A stretch of DNA of 64,000 nucleotides from an uncultured Paracoccaceae bacterium (lineage in GTDB: Bacteria; Pseudomonadota; Alphaproteobacteria; Rhodobacterales; Rhodobacteraceae). The position numbers were made by a program, and so were the translations under genes. The notes below the pieces were generated by a model that had not been told where the DNA came from, did no database searches, and was given only the letters and a program-made list of their open reading frames with translations. The first letter of the stretch is position 1, and every line of letters starts with the position of its first letter. This document shows, one piece after another, positions 8,461 through 19,689 of this stretch. The stretch spans positions 91,796-155,795 of the forward strand of contig CANMQJ010000013.1 of the NCBI GenBank assembly GCA_947500005.1, written 5' to 3'.

Positions 8461-9207
8461 ATGCCCCGGTCCATGATCCTGCATGACCGTATCCCCCACG
8501 ACCTGACCCCGCGCAAACTGCCGGGTATCCAGCCTGCAACGATGCAAACCTGGCTGCATCGCGACGAGGCATTCTACGCCCAGATGGCCCATCGCGATGC
8601 GCTGATCGCGAATCGGCGCGACGCCGTGATCGCGCTGGACGAGGCCGCCCGGCCCGCCGCCGAGGAACTCCTCGACCTGGTACGCGAGACCGCTTATCCC
8701 GACCAGACCGACCCTGTGACCCGCCCCGACGGTGTGACCGTGGCCGTGGATCGCTCGGACCCGCTCGGCACGTTGGGCCGTCTGGTGCAGGAGGATTTCT
8801 GCATCCTGCAGAAACAGGGCGACGAACACGTGATGACAGGGGCGGTTCTTTGCTTTCCTGCAAGCTGGATGCTGTCCGAGAAATTCATGCGCCCGCTGAT
8901 CCGGATCCACCAGCCTGTCGACGCCTATGACGAGGATGTCGCGCGCCGGGTGCAGCGTCTGTTCGACGGGATCCAGGTGGGTCGGCCGCTTTGGCGGTTC
9001 AACGCCTTGTGGTACGAGGATGCCGAGCTTCACCAACCCCGGAGCGAGGACGCGCGGCGTGCCAGGGCCGGGACGGAGCCGCCTTTCCTGCGCAGTGAAC
9101 GCCAGTGCCTGCTGCGTCTGCCCGAGACCCAGGCGGTGGTTTTCTCGATCCACACCTATGTGCTGCCGCGCGACAAGGTGGCCCCAAACATCCGAAACCC
9201 CGCCTGA
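8461..9207 (+). CDS. DUF3445 protein (haem-dependent oxidative N-demethylase alpha-like)
   Basis: 248 residues of the DUF3445 family, which includes the haem-binding subunit of oxidative N-demethylases. Recognisable parts are 'PGIQPATMQTWLHRDEAF', 'LVQEDFCILQK', 'VLCFPASWMLSEKFMRPL', 'IHQPVDAYDEDVARRVQRLFD', 'LWRFNALWYEDAELHQPR' and 'FLRSERQCLLRLPETQAVVFSIHTYV'. The last is the conserved R-x-E-R-Q-x-L-x-R-L-P core. Whether this member demethylates an amine is not shown, since no partner flavoprotein or ferredoxin-like subunits lie beside it. It begins 30 bp after the GDPD-like gene, suggesting one transcript. Its stop codon lies in the loop of a terminator hairpin. A second ATG at 8473 is an alternative start. 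Confidence 0.8.
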   Translation: MPRSMILHDRIPHDLTPRKLPGIQPATMQTWLHRDEAFYAQMAHRDALIANRRDAVIALDEAARPAAEELLDLVRETAYPDQTDPVTRPDGVTVAVDRSDPLGTLGRLVQEDFCILQKQGDEHVMTGAVLCFPASWMLSEKFMRPLIRIHQPVDAYDEDVARRVQRLFDGIQVGRPLWRFNALWYEDAELHQPRSEDARRARAGTEPPFLRSERQCLLRLPETQAVVFSIHTYVLPRDKVAPNIRNPA

Positions 9208-9221
9208 GGGCGGGGTTTCGG
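9192..9221 (+). terminator. Rho-independent-type terminator carrying the stop codon in its loop
   Basis: A perfect 13-bp stem, CCGAAACCCCGCC (9192-9204) and GGCGGGGTTTCGG (9209-9221), with loop TGAG. The GC core is flanked by AAA/TTT, so it can act in both directions between the convergent genes. The TGA of the DUF3445 gene (9205-9207) is the loop itself. Confidence 0.85.
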
Positions 9222-9242
9222 ACTGGGCGCGGTGCGTGACGG

Positions 9243-10151
9243 TCAGAGCGTCAGGAAAGACAGCACGTTGCCCAGCATGCCGCTGCTGGCCAATGTGGCC
9301 ACGGCGCCGGTCAGGGCCAGAACCTGGGTGTTGAGCCGGAAATCCTCGCCGCGAACCAGGTTGACGACTGCCATCGAGGCCGCAACCGGCGCCGACACGA
9401 AGCAAAGCATCCCGGTCATGCCCCAAGCGGTGAGACGGCGGATGTCGCTTTCCGCCTTCTCCTCGGGGCTCTGCGCGTCGACCTCGTTGGGGTGGGGCGT
9501 GGCGCGAAAGGCGAGTGCCAGCGCTTCCTCATCGGTCAACCGCACGAAGCCCGCTTCGCCCTCATGGGCGGCCCGGCCCGCGATCCGGTCGTATTGCATT
9601 GCGAGTTCGGGCGCGGTTTCCTCGATATCGGCGAAACGCTTGCCCTTGTTCGCGATGACCTGCTGGCGGCTGTGTACGCGGCGCGGCGAGACATTGGCGA
9701 AGGCGCCGAGAAACTGCTCGATCGTCAGGTGCACATCTGGGCTGAGCCATTCGATGTATTCCGAGGCATAGATGTCCACCATCCGGTAGAGCATCACCAC
9801 CAGCATCAGCTCGGAAATGTCCCGGTCATCCAGGCCGGCGGAGACCGGCGTGAGTTCGATCGACAGCCGCTGCTTGTCGCGCGGCTTGCGCGGTTTTACG
9901 CGGCGATTGAGCCCGGCCGCATCGTCGAGCAGCATGTCGCGCTCGCCGCCCGGCAAGGTTTCGAGGGTCAGCTTGACCATGTAGTGGCTTGCGACGACGC
10001 GCGCTTCCATCGGGGACGTGATCGTCTGACGGTCAACCGGGTGACCGTAATCCTCGAGCGTGGCCGTGGTGATCCTGCAGAAACGGTCCAGTGCTCCGTC
10101 CGTATCCCCCAGAAAAACCAGCCCACCGTGATACCTGCCTGCCTGTGTCAC
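9243..10151 (-). CDS. Uncharacterised protein with two C-terminal membrane segments
   Basis: 302 residues. A GTG at 10151 is preferred to the ATG at 10190 because a GGAGG at 10160-10164 sits at correct spacing only for the GTG. The N-terminal region ('GRYHGGLVFLGDTDGALDRF') is soluble, with a basic stretch 'RRVKPRKPRDKQR' near 80. The middle is acidic and helical, with 'VMLYRMVDIYASEYIEWLSP'. Residues ~240-300 hold two hydrophobic helices ('MTGMLCFVSAPVAASMAVV', then 'LALTGAVATLASSGMLGNVL'). The topology suggests an inner-membrane protein with a cytoplasmic N-terminal domain. I do not recognise the family and assign no function. It converges on the DUF3445 gene. Confidence 0.75.
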   Translation of the reverse strand: MTQAGRYHGGLVFLGDTDGALDRFCRITTATLEDYGHPVDRQTITSPMEARVVASHYMVKLTLETLPGGERDMLLDDAAGLNRRVKPRKPRDKQRLSIELTPVSAGLDDRDISELMLVVMLYRMVDIYASEYIEWLSPDVHLTIEQFLGAFANVSPRRVHSRQQVIANKGKRFADIEETAPELAMQYDRIAGRAAHEGEAGFVRLTDEEALALAFRATPHPNEVDAQSPEEKAESDIRRLTAWGMTGMLCFVSAPVAASMAVVNLVRGEDFRLNTQVLALTGAVATLASSGMLGNVLSFLTL

Positions 10152-10362
10152 AGCGAGAATCCTCCGTTGCGTGTGTTCTCTGCAGATCAAACTACGTATC
10201 GATGTAGGAGAAATTTTGTCTCGAATTGTGTTTTCGAAGGGCAGTTTCCTGTTTTTTCACAAATTGGTGACGCTGTGGAAACCATGGAAACAAGGGGATC
10301 GACGCGAAACATGGCAAGATCTAGGCAACCATACGGCGAACAGGCGACCCAGGAGGGACGGG

Positions 10363-11166
10363 TCACCCGTCGATTCGACCCGCCATGATTGCAATCGCCT
10401 GCTGATAGACGCTGGCTGCATTCCACTGTTTTATGACTGCAAAATTGGGCTGGCCGGGTTGATAACCCTGTCCTGGCCGCCACCCCTTCGCGCGCAGGAA
10501 GTTCGCCGTAGAGGCGAGTGCGTCGGTGATGTTGTAGAAATCGACCCTTCCATCGCCGGTTGCATCGACCCCATAAGCCAGCGCATTTCCGGGCAGGAAC
10601 TGGGTGTGACCCAATTCGCCGTGTTTCGCGCCCTTCGTCGCGCCGGTGATGGCCCCCCGGTCCACCAGTTTCAGCGCGCCGATGGCGTGCGGCTTGAAAA
10701 AGTCCGACCGCCGGCAATCGTAGGCCAGGGTGGTGATGGCCGACACGACCGAACTGTCGCCCATGAATCCACCGAATCCCGTCTCCATCCCGTGAATGGC
10801 GATAAGGACGCCGGCCGGTACGCCGTACTGCCGCTCGAGCGCGGCATAGAAATTTGGGTTCGCGGCCTTTCGCTGACGGCCCTGACGCACGATCGTGTCT
10901 GCTCCGCGCACCTGCATGAACTTCTCCAGCGAATACCGGAAGCTCTTCTGGTTGCGGTCTGCCGCGATCGTGCTGCTGGCATATTGTGACCGTGCCAGCG
11001 CATCCAGCCCGCGCTGGCCGACACCGGCGCGTCGCGCCTCTTGCGCGAAGTCCCGTTTCCACACCTCGAAGCCCGCCGCCGTGTTCCCGCATTGCGCGGC
11101 GGCAAGCGGCAGGGCGGTGGCAAGGGACAGGGCCAGGCTGAGAGTGAAGGTGGTGAAACGGGGCAT
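10363..11166 (-). CDS. Lytic murein transglycosylase (MltB-like, soluble)
   Basis: 267 residues. The enzyme cleaves peptidoglycan glycan strands to 1,6-anhydromuropeptides in the periplasm. A signal peptide covers residues 1-25 (LALSLATALPLAAAQ). The first Cys, C26, follows Gln, so no proper lipobox exists, unlike lipoprotein MltB. The catalytic Glu is E128 in 'IAIHGMETGFGGFMG', followed by 'AALKLVDRG', 'GELGHTQFLPGNAL' and 'VDFYNITDALASTANFL', the slt_2/MltB fold. There is no C-terminal peptidoglycan-binding domain, so this is a short form. The ATG at 11166 has GGAGACC upstream. It lies downstream of glnA but behind a strong terminator, so it probably has its own promoter. Confidence 0.9.
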   Translation of the reverse strand: MPRFTTFTLSLALSLATALPLAAAQCGNTAAGFEVWKRDFAQEARRAGVGQRGLDALARSQYASSTIAADRNQKSFRYSLEKFMQVRGADTIVRQGRQRKAANPNFYAALERQYGVPAGVLIAIHGMETGFGGFMGDSSVVSAITTLAYDCRRSDFFKPHAIGALKLVDRGAITGATKGAKHGELGHTQFLPGNALAYGVDATGDGRVDFYNITDALASTANFLRAKGWRPGQGYQPGQPNFAVIKQWNAASVYQQAIAIMAGRIDG

Positions 11167-11253
11167 TGCGGTCTCCGATCAATAAAGACTTCTGGTCAAC
11201 GACACGGTGATACAAACGTTCCACCAGTTTCCGGCGCAGTGGCCGCCCGGTCA

Positions 11254-11284
11254 ACGAAAAAGGGGCGCCTGCGCGGCGCCCCTT
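11254..11284 (-). terminator. Rho-independent terminator of glnA
   Basis: A perfect 10-bp stem, AAGGGGCGCC (11260-11269) and GGCGCCCCTT (11275-11284), with loop TGCGC. Read leftward, the direction of glnA, the stem is followed by TTTTTCG. It starts about 20 bp past the glnA stop and ends the glnBA transcript. Confidence 0.9.
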
Positions 11285-11305
11285 CGGATGGTCGGCCTCT
11301 GCCGG

Positions 11306-12709
11306 TCAGCAGCTGTAATACATGCCGTATTCGACCGGATGCGGAGTGTGCTCGTAGGTTTCCACCTCTTCCATCTTGAGGGCGATGTAGCCCGCGATCT
11401 GGTCCTTGGTGAACACGTCTCCCTGCAGCAGGAAATCGTGATCTCCCGCCAGCGCCTCCAGCGCCTCGCGCAGCGACCCGCAGACGGTGGGAATGCCGGC
11501 CAGTTCTTCGGCGGGCAGGTCGTAGAGGTTCTTGTCCATCGCCTCGCCCGGATCGATCTTGTTCTTGATCCCGTCAAGACCGGCCATCAGGAGCGCCGCA
11601 AAGGCCAGGTAGGGGTTCGCCGACGGGTCGGGGAAGCGGGCCTCGACACGCTTGGCCTTGGGCGACTCGGTCCACGGAATACGCACGCAGCCCGAGCGGT
11701 TGCGGGCCGAATAGGCGCGTAGAACGGGGGCCTCGAAGCCGGGGATCAGGCGCTTGTAGGAGTTGGTCGAGGGGTTGGTGAAGGCGTTCAGCGTCTTGGC
11801 ATGCTTGAGGATGCCGCCGATGAACCACAGAGCCTCGTCCGAGAGATCGGCATATTTGTCGCCCGCGAAGAGCGGCTTGCCGTCCTTCCAGATCGACATG
11901 TTGACGTGCATGCCCGTCCCGTTGTCGCCCGCGATGGGCTTGGGCATGAAGGTGGCCGACTTGCCATAGGCGTGCGCCACGTTGTGGATGACGTACTTGT
12001 ACTTCTGCATCTCGTCGGCCTGCTTGGTCAGGCTGTCGAAGATCAGGCCAAGCTCGTGCTGGCAGGAGGCCACCTCGTGGTGGTGCTTGTCGACCTTCAT
12101 GCCCAGGCGCTTCATGGTCGAGAGCATTTCCGAGCGCAGGTCCTGCGCCTCGTCGATCGGGTTGACGGGGAAATAGCCGCCCTTGACGCCGGGCCGGTGG
12201 CCCATGTTGCCCATCTCGTACTCGGTGTCGGTGTTCCACGATGCGTCGGTTGCGTCGACCTCGTAGGAGACCTTGTTGATCGTGTTGGAATAGCGCACGT
12301 CGTCGAAGAGGAAGAATTCCGCCTCGGGGCCGAAATAGGCCGCGTCGCCGATGCCCGAGGATTTCAGGTAGGCCTCGGCCTTCTGCGCGGTGCCGCGCGG
12401 GTCACGCTCGTAGGATTCTCCGGTATCTGGTTCGACGACCGAGCAATGCAGGCAGACAGTCTTTTCGGCGTAGAACGGATCGACATAGGCGCTCGCGAGG
12501 TCGGGCATCAGTTTCATGTCGGAGGCTTCGATCGATTTCCAGCCGGCGATCGAGGAGCCGTCGAACATGAAGCCTTCCTCAAGGAAGTCTTCGTCGACCT
12601 GGTCTGCCATGATCGTCACATGCTGCAACTTGCCGCGCGGATCGGTGAAGCGGATGTCGACATACATCGCATCCTCGTCCTTGATCAGCTTCAGAACGTC
12701 ATTGCTCAT
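11306..12709 (-). CDS. glnA: Glutamine synthetase, type I
   Basis: 467 residues. The enzyme makes glutamine from glutamate, ammonia and ATP, the main ammonium assimilation step, as a cytoplasmic dodecamer. GSI signatures are present: '[11 protein letters not shown]' (49-57), '[12 protein letters not shown]', the ATP-binding '[12 protein letters not shown]', '[14 protein letters not shown]' and 'NRSGCVRIP'. Tyr396 in 'NLYDLPAEE' is the adenylylation site, so GlnE-type control is expected. It is the second gene of a glnB-glnA operon with a 34-bp gap, and nitrogen control through PII and NtrBC is the family rule. Length and start are standard. Confidence 0.98.
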   Translation of the reverse strand: MSNDVLKLIKDEDAMYVDIRFTDPRGKLQHVTIMADQVDEDFLEEGFMFDGSSIAGWKSIEASDMKLMPDLASAYVDPFYAEKTVCLHCSVVEPDTGESYERDPRGTAQKAEAYLKSSGIGDAAYFGPEAEFFLFDDVRYSNTINKVSYEVDATDASWNTDTEYEMGNMGHRPGVKGGYFPVNPIDEAQDLRSEMLSTMKRLGMKVDKHHHEVASCQHELGLIFDSLTKQADEMQKYKYVIHNVAHAYGKSATFMPKPIAGDNGTGMHVNMSIWKDGKPLFAGDKYADLSDEALWFIGGILKHAKTLNAFTNPSTNSYKRLIPGFEAPVLRAYSARNRSGCVRIPWTESPKAKRVEARFPDPSANPYLAFAALLMAGLDGIKNKIDPGEAMDKNLYDLPAEELAGIPTVCGSLREALEALAGDHDFLLQGDVFTKDQIAGYIALKMEEVETYEHTPHPVEYGMYYSC

Positions 12710-12743
12710 TCTCTTCAGTCCTCTTCTCTGAGAAATGTATCTG

Positions 12744-14807
<2,064 letters not shown>

Positions 14808-15326
14808 AGGATATGCGGTCGGTCGAAGCGCAGCTGGATCAGGTCGAGATGTCGTTCGCCGAGGTCGCGAATGAACTCCCCGTCCACCAGATCTTCGGAT
14901 TTTGCCAATGTTTGCAATCGGTTGAACATTGCCTTGGCGCGCCAGTCGCGGATCAGGACGGGCTGTGCAGCGGGCAGGACGAGGCCGCAGGGAAAGCGGA
15001 TGGCCCGGGTCCTGATCCGGACGCGGCGCAGTCCGCGCAAGATGGCGGTGCCGCTGTCGCGGGTGATTACCCGGTCGTCCTGGCAGAGATGCTCTGCCGG
15101 AATTTCTCCGTCCAGAGTCAATAGGTTGGCGGTCGCAGGGCAGCCTGTTTCAAGGGTCGAGAATAGATGGGGAGAAGGGTGGGGAGTGACCCCGCCTTCA
15201 CGCCCGACCGTGTTCGGTTTCATGGCGTTGCTCGTTCTTGTGCCTCGTTATTATTCGGGCAGGATATTGCGAAACCGTTCAGATGTCGCGGTTTTTTTGA
15301 GGCGGGGGTACCGAATGTCTGGGGGT

Positions 15327-15381
15327 GTTTTGTACAAAACGCACCGCGCCCACAGGGCTGATTGACCGTTTTGTACAAAAT
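15327..15381. promoter_or_regulatory. Twin palindromic operators upstream of the RND efflux genes
   Basis: GTTTTGTACAAAAC at 15327-15340 is a perfect 14-bp palindrome. GTTTTGTACAAAAT at 15368-15381 repeats its 12-bp core TTTTGTACAAAA exactly. The centres are 41 bp apart, about four helical turns, so two dimers would sit on the same face. They lie 120-174 bp upstream of the efflux adaptor ATG and ~105 bp upstream of the divergent Hint gene. No regulator gene adjoins them, so the binding protein is unknown. The remainder of the 277-bp gap (15224-15500) is AT-richer near 15445-15475 and may hold the efflux promoter. Confidence 0.65.
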
Positions 15382-15500
15382 TCTTCGCCCCTCGGAGCCC
15401 TGCGGCGATTGTGTCGCGTGGCGTGGGAGCGCATCATTGCCTAGATTGAAATCAAATTTTTGAATATGATACAGGCCGTGTTCCGGCCGGGAGAAATGAG

Positions 15501-16475
15501 ATGTCGAGACTCCTGATCCTTTTCTGCGTCATGCTCTGGCCCCTGACCCTTTCCGCGCAGGAGGGGGCGCAGGCCGAGCGGGTCGAGCTGACCGAGTGGA
15601 AGGCGGTCTTCGGCCGGATCGAGGCGCGCGACCGGGTGCCCGCGCGCACGCGGCTGGGCGGGACGCTGACCGAAGTCGCGGTGGCCGAGGGATCCGAGGT
15701 GATGCGAGGTGAACAGATCGCCAGCGTCCGGGACGAGAAGCTGGCGCTACAACTGGGGGCGGTCGATGCACAGCTGTCCTCGCTGACGGCGCAACTGGAG
15801 AACGCGAAAACCGAACTGGCACGGGGCGAGAACCTGCTGGAGAGGGGCGTGACGACGGCGCAGCGGCTGGACCAGCTGCGCACGCAGGTCGACGTGATCG
15901 AGGGGCAGATCGGTGCGGCCCGGGCGGAGCGCAGCGTGCTTGAGCAGCGCGAGGCCGAAGGTGCGGTGCTCGCGCCGATTTCGGGCCGTGTGCTGAACGT
16001 GCCGGTCACCGCCGGGTCGGTGGTGATGCCGGGCGAGGCGGTGGCCGAGATCGGCGGGGGCGGGTTTTTCCTGCGGATCGCGGTGCCGGAGCGCCATGCC
16101 ACCTTCCTGGCCGAAGGGGACGAGATCCGGATCAGCACGCCCGAGGGCGAGGCGACGGGCACGCTGGAGCGGATCTATCCGCTGATCGAGAATGGCAGGG
16201 TCGTGGCCGATGTCGCGGTCGAGGGGCTGGCCACGGATTTCGTCGATGCCCGCGTTCTGGTCCGCCTGCCGATCGGGCGGCGCGAGGCGCTGGTCGTGCC
16301 CGCCGCGGCGGTCGAGACGCGGATGGGCCTGGATTTCGTGACGGTAAGCGGACCCGAGGGGCCGGTGCGCCGTGCGGTCGTGGTAGGGGCGCCGCGCGAT
16401 GTGCAGGGGCGCGAGATGGTCGAGATCCTGTCCGGCCTCGAAGGCGGCGAAGAGCTGGTGACCGGTGATGAGTGA
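15501..16475 (+). CDS. RND efflux periplasmic adaptor (membrane fusion protein)
   Basis: 324 residues. It is the periplasmic linker between an RND pump and an outer-membrane channel. The signal peptide is MSRLLILFCVMLWPLTLSA, with no lipobox Cys. A split lipoyl-like domain follows ('GGTLTEVAVAEGSEVMRGE' and 'EGAVLAPISGRVLNVPVTAG') around a coiled-coil hairpin at ~85-150 ('AQLSSLTAQLENAKTELARG'). Beta-barrel and membrane-proximal parts close the chain. Its last 8 bases overlap the pump gene, so translation is coupled. Substrate unknown. No TolC-like gene is adjacent, so an outer-membrane partner must be encoded elsewhere. Confidence 0.93.
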   Translation: MSRLLILFCVMLWPLTLSAQEGAQAERVELTEWKAVFGRIEARDRVPARTRLGGTLTEVAVAEGSEVMRGEQIASVRDEKLALQLGAVDAQLSSLTAQLENAKTELARGENLLERGVTTAQRLDQLRTQVDVIEGQIGAARAERSVLEQREAEGAVLAPISGRVLNVPVTAGSVVMPGEAVAEIGGGGFFLRIAVPERHATFLAEGDEIRISTPEGEATGTLERIYPLIENGRVVADVAVEGLATDFVDARVLVRLPIGRREALVVPAAAVETRMGLDFVTVSGPEGPVRRAVVVGAPRDVQGREMVEILSGLEGGEELVTGDE

Positions 16476-19400
16476 CCCTTCCGACACCTCCCCGAAAGTC
16501 CCGCCCAAGACCCCGCTGGGGATCGCGGGCGGGCTGACGCGCGCCTTCATCCAGTCCTCGCTGACGCCGCTGATGATCCTTGCCGCGCTGGCGGTGGGGC
16601 TGGTGGCGCTGATCAGCCTGCCGCGCGAGGAGGAGCCGCAGATCTCGGTTCCGATGGTCGATATCCATATCCGCGCGCCGGGCCTGAGGGCCGAGGACGC
16701 CGCCAAGCTGGTGACCGAGCCGATGGAAACCATCGTGCAGGGCATCAGCGGGGTCGAGCATGTCTATTCCCAGACGCGCGACGATCACGTGCTGGTCATG
16801 GCGCGGTTTCTTGTCGGCACGCCCGCCGATACCGCGATCCTGCGGGTGCATGACAAGGTGCGCGCGAACATGGACCGGATCCCCGTGGGGATCGAGGAGC
16901 CGCTGATCGTCGGGCGCGGCATCGACGACGTGGCCATCGTCGCGCTGACCCTGACGCCGCTCGCGGATGGCGGCGAGATGAGCGCCAATGACCTGACCCG
17001 CCTTGCGCGCGAATTGCAGGTGGAGCTGTCCAAGATCGGCGATGTCGGGCTGAGCTACCTGGTGGGCGAGGCGCCCGAGGCGATCCGCATCGCGCCCGAT
17101 CCCGAGCGGCTGGCGCTCTATGGCGTGACGCTGCAACAGCTGGCGGGCAAGATCGAGGGCGCGAACCGGACATTCACCACCGGGCTGGTGCGCGATGGCG
17201 GCGAGCAACTGGCGTTGGTGGCGGGCGAGACGCTTCAGGCGCCGGCCGAGATCGCCAACCTGCTGCTGACCACGCGCGACAACCGGCCCGTCTATGTGCG
17301 CGACGTGGCGGATGTGAGTTTCGTTCCCGATACCTCGGACAGGATCGTGTCGAATGTCGAGCGCGGCGAGGATGGCGAGATTGTCCGGACCCCGGCGGTA
17401 ACGCTGGCGCTGGCCAAGCGGGCCGGGGCCAATGCGGTGGTGGTGGCCGAGGAGATCCTGCACCGGGTCGAGCGGCTCAAGGAGGATCTGATCCCCGAGA
17501 CGGTCGAGGTGAAGATCACCCGCGACTATGGCGAGACGGCGGACGAGAAGGCCAACGAACTGCTGTTCCACCTCGGCCTTGCGACCGTGTCCATCGTGGG
17601 GCTGGTGCTGATCACCATCGGCTGGCGCGAGAGCATCGTGGTCGCCGTGGTGATCCCGGTGACGATCCTGCTGACGCTGTTTTCGGCCTGGATCATGGGC
17701 TACACGCTCAACCGCGTGTCGCTATTCGCGCTGATCTTCTCGATCGGGATCCTTGTCGATGACGCCATCGTGGTGATCGAGAACATCGCGCGGCACTGGG
17801 CGATGCCGGACAGGGAAAGCCGGGTGCAAAAGGCGATCCGCGCGGTGGCCGAGGTGGGCAACCCGACCATCGTGGCGACGCTGACCGTGGTGGCGGCGCT
17901 GTTGCCGATGCTGTTCGTGTCGGGGCTGATGGGGCCATACATGAGCCCGATCCCGGCCAATGCCTCGGCCGCGATGATATTCTCGTTTTTCGTGGCGGTG
18001 ATCATCACGCCCTGGCTGATGGTCAAGGTCGCGGGCGGGGCGCCGGCGCATGGGCACGAGGGGCCGGAGGGCGGTGCGCTGGGCCGGATCTATTCGGTGG
18101 TCGCGCGGCCCCTGCTGCGCAGCAAGGCGGGGAGCCTGGCGTTCCTGCTGGTGGCGGCGGCAATCTCCTTCGGGTCGCTGGGGCTGCTTTATACCAAGGA
18201 CGTGACGGTGAAGCTGCTGCCCTTCGACAACAAGTCGGAGCTGTCGGTGGTGATCGACCTGCCCGAGGGCGCCTCGGTCGAGGCGACGGACGCGGTGGCG
18301 CAGGACGTGGCGCGCGAGGTGCTGAAGCTGGAGGAGGTGCTGTCGGTCCAGACCCATGCCGGGGCTGCGGCGCCCTTCAACTTCAACGGGCTGGTGCGGC
18401 ATTACTACCTGCGGGAGGAGCCGAACCTGGGCGATGTGCAGATCCAGCTGGATCACAAGGAGCATCGCGAGCGGACGAGCCACGAGATCGCGCTGGAGAT
18501 CCGCGAGCGGCTGGCGGGGCTGGACCTGCCCGAAGGCGTGGCGCTGAAGACGGTGGAGCCGCCGCCGGGGCCGCCGGTGATCGCGACGCTGCTGGCCGAG
18601 GTCTACGGGCCCGATGGCGAGACGCGGCGCGCGGCGGCCGAGAAGATCCGCGAAGCCTTCGAGGAGGTGCCCTTCATCGTCGATGTGGATGACAGTTTCG
18701 GCACCGCGCCCCGCCGGCTGCGGGTGACGGTCTCGTCGGACGCGCTGGAATTCTTCGGGGTGGAGGAGCGGGATGTCTTCACCACTCTGGCGCTGCTCAA
18801 CCATGGCAGCACAGTGGGCTATTCCCATCGCGGCGAGGGGCGCTATCCGATCCCGATCACCGTGGAGCGGGACAAGGCGGACCGGGTGGTTGACGAACGC
18901 TTCCTGTCGACGCCGATCCCTGCCAACGTGCTGCCCGGCGCGCGCGGGGTGGTGGAGCTGGGCGACGTGGTGGAGATCCGCGAGGAGCGCGCCTCCTACC
19001 CGATCTTCCGCCATAACGGCCGCGCGGCCGAGATGGTGATGGCCGAGCTTGCCGGAGATTTCGAGGCGCCGCTTTACGGCATGATGGCCGTGGCCGAGCG
19101 GCTGGACGCGATGGACTGGGAGGAGGGCATGAAGCCCGAGATCCGGCTGAACGGCCAGCCCGAGGACGAGACGGGGGTGACGCTGCTCTGGGACGGGGAG
19201 TGGGAAGTGACCTGGGTTACCTTCCGAGACATGGGCGCGGCCTTTGCCGTCGCGTTGCTGGCCATCTACATCCTTGTCGTGGCGCAGTTCGGATCCTTCC
19301 GGCTGCCGCTGGTGATCCTGACGCCGGTGCCGCTGACCTTTGTCGGGATCATGGCGGGACATTGGCTGTTCGAGGCACCGTTTTCCGCGCCCTCGATGAT

Positions 19401-19689
19401 CGGGTTCATCGCGCTGGCGGGGATCATCGTGCGCAACTCGATCCTGCTGGTGGATTTCATCCGCCATGCCGACCCCGACCTGGACCCGATCGAGACGCTG
19501 ATCAGCGCGGGCGCGATCCGGTTCAAGCCGATCCTGCTGACGGCGGTGGCGGCGATGATCGGCGCGGCGGTGATCCTGGCCGACCCGATCTTTCAGGGGC
19601 TGGCGCTGTCGCTTCTGTTCGGTCTGCTGAGTTCGACCCTGCTGACGGTGCTGGTGATCCCGGCCATCTATCGCGTGTTCAAGACCTGA
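16468..19689 (+). CDS. RND-family efflux transporter permease
   Basis: 1073 residues, the normal size for a 12-helix RND pump. TM1 is at ~30-50 ('LMILAALAVGLVALISLPR'), followed by a first periplasmic loop beginning 'EEEPQISVPMV'. TM4 carries the proton-relay Asp pair in 'IGILVDDAIVVIENIARHW', and TM helices 7-12 close the protein ('LLFGLLSSTLLTVLVIPAIY'). Proton-driven export of hydrophobic or toxic compounds is the family role. Divergence from AcrB/MexB-type sequences leaves the substrate open. The start is ATG 16468, with GTG 16465 immediately before it. The gene ends convergent with and overlapping DUF1203 by 22 bp. Twin palindromes upstream of the operon are the only visible control. Confidence 0.95.
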   Translation: MSDPSDTSPKVPPKTPLGIAGGLTRAFIQSSLTPLMILAALAVGLVALISLPREEEPQISVPMVDIHIRAPGLRAEDAAKLVTEPMETIVQGISGVEHVYSQTRDDHVLVMARFLVGTPADTAILRVHDKVRANMDRIPVGIEEPLIVGRGIDDVAIVALTLTPLADGGEMSANDLTRLARELQVELSKIGDVGLSYLVGEAPEAIRIAPDPERLALYGVTLQQLAGKIEGANRTFTTGLVRDGGEQLALVAGETLQAPAEIANLLLTTRDNRPVYVRDVADVSFVPDTSDRIVSNVERGEDGEIVRTPAVTLALAKRAGANAVVVAEEILHRVERLKEDLIPETVEVKITRDYGETADEKANELLFHLGLATVSIVGLVLITIGWRESIVVAVVIPVTILLTLFSAWIMGYTLNRVSLFALIFSIGILVDDAIVVIENIARHWAMPDRESRVQKAIRAVAEVGNPTIVATLTVVAALLPMLFVSGLMGPYMSPIPANASAAMIFSFFVAVIITPWLMVKVAGGAPAHGHEGPEGGALGRIYSVVARPLLRSKAGSLAFLLVAAAISFGSLGLLYTKDVTVKLLPFDNKSELSVVIDLPEGASVEATDAVAQDVAREVLKLEEVLSVQTHAGAAAPFNFNGLVRHYYLREEPNLGDVQIQLDHKEHRERTSHEIALEIRERLAGLDLPEGVALKTVEPPPGPPVIATLLAEVYGPDGETRRAAAEKIREAFEEVPFIVDVDDSFGTAPRRLRVTVSSDALEFFGVEERDVFTTLALLNHGSTVGYSHRGEGRYPIPITVERDKADRVVDERFLSTPIPANVLPGARGVVELGDVVEIREERASYPIFRHNGRAAEMVMAELAGDFEAPLYGMMAVAERLDAMDWEEGMKPEIRLNGQPEDETGVTLLWDGEWEVTWVTFRDMGAAFAVALLAIYILVVAQFGSFRLPLVILTPVPLTFVGIMAGHWLFEAPFSAPSMIGFIALAGIIVRNSILLVDFIRHADPDLDPIETLISAGAIRFKPILLTAVAAMIGAAVILADPIFQGLALSLLFGLLSSTLLTVLVIPAIYRVFKT

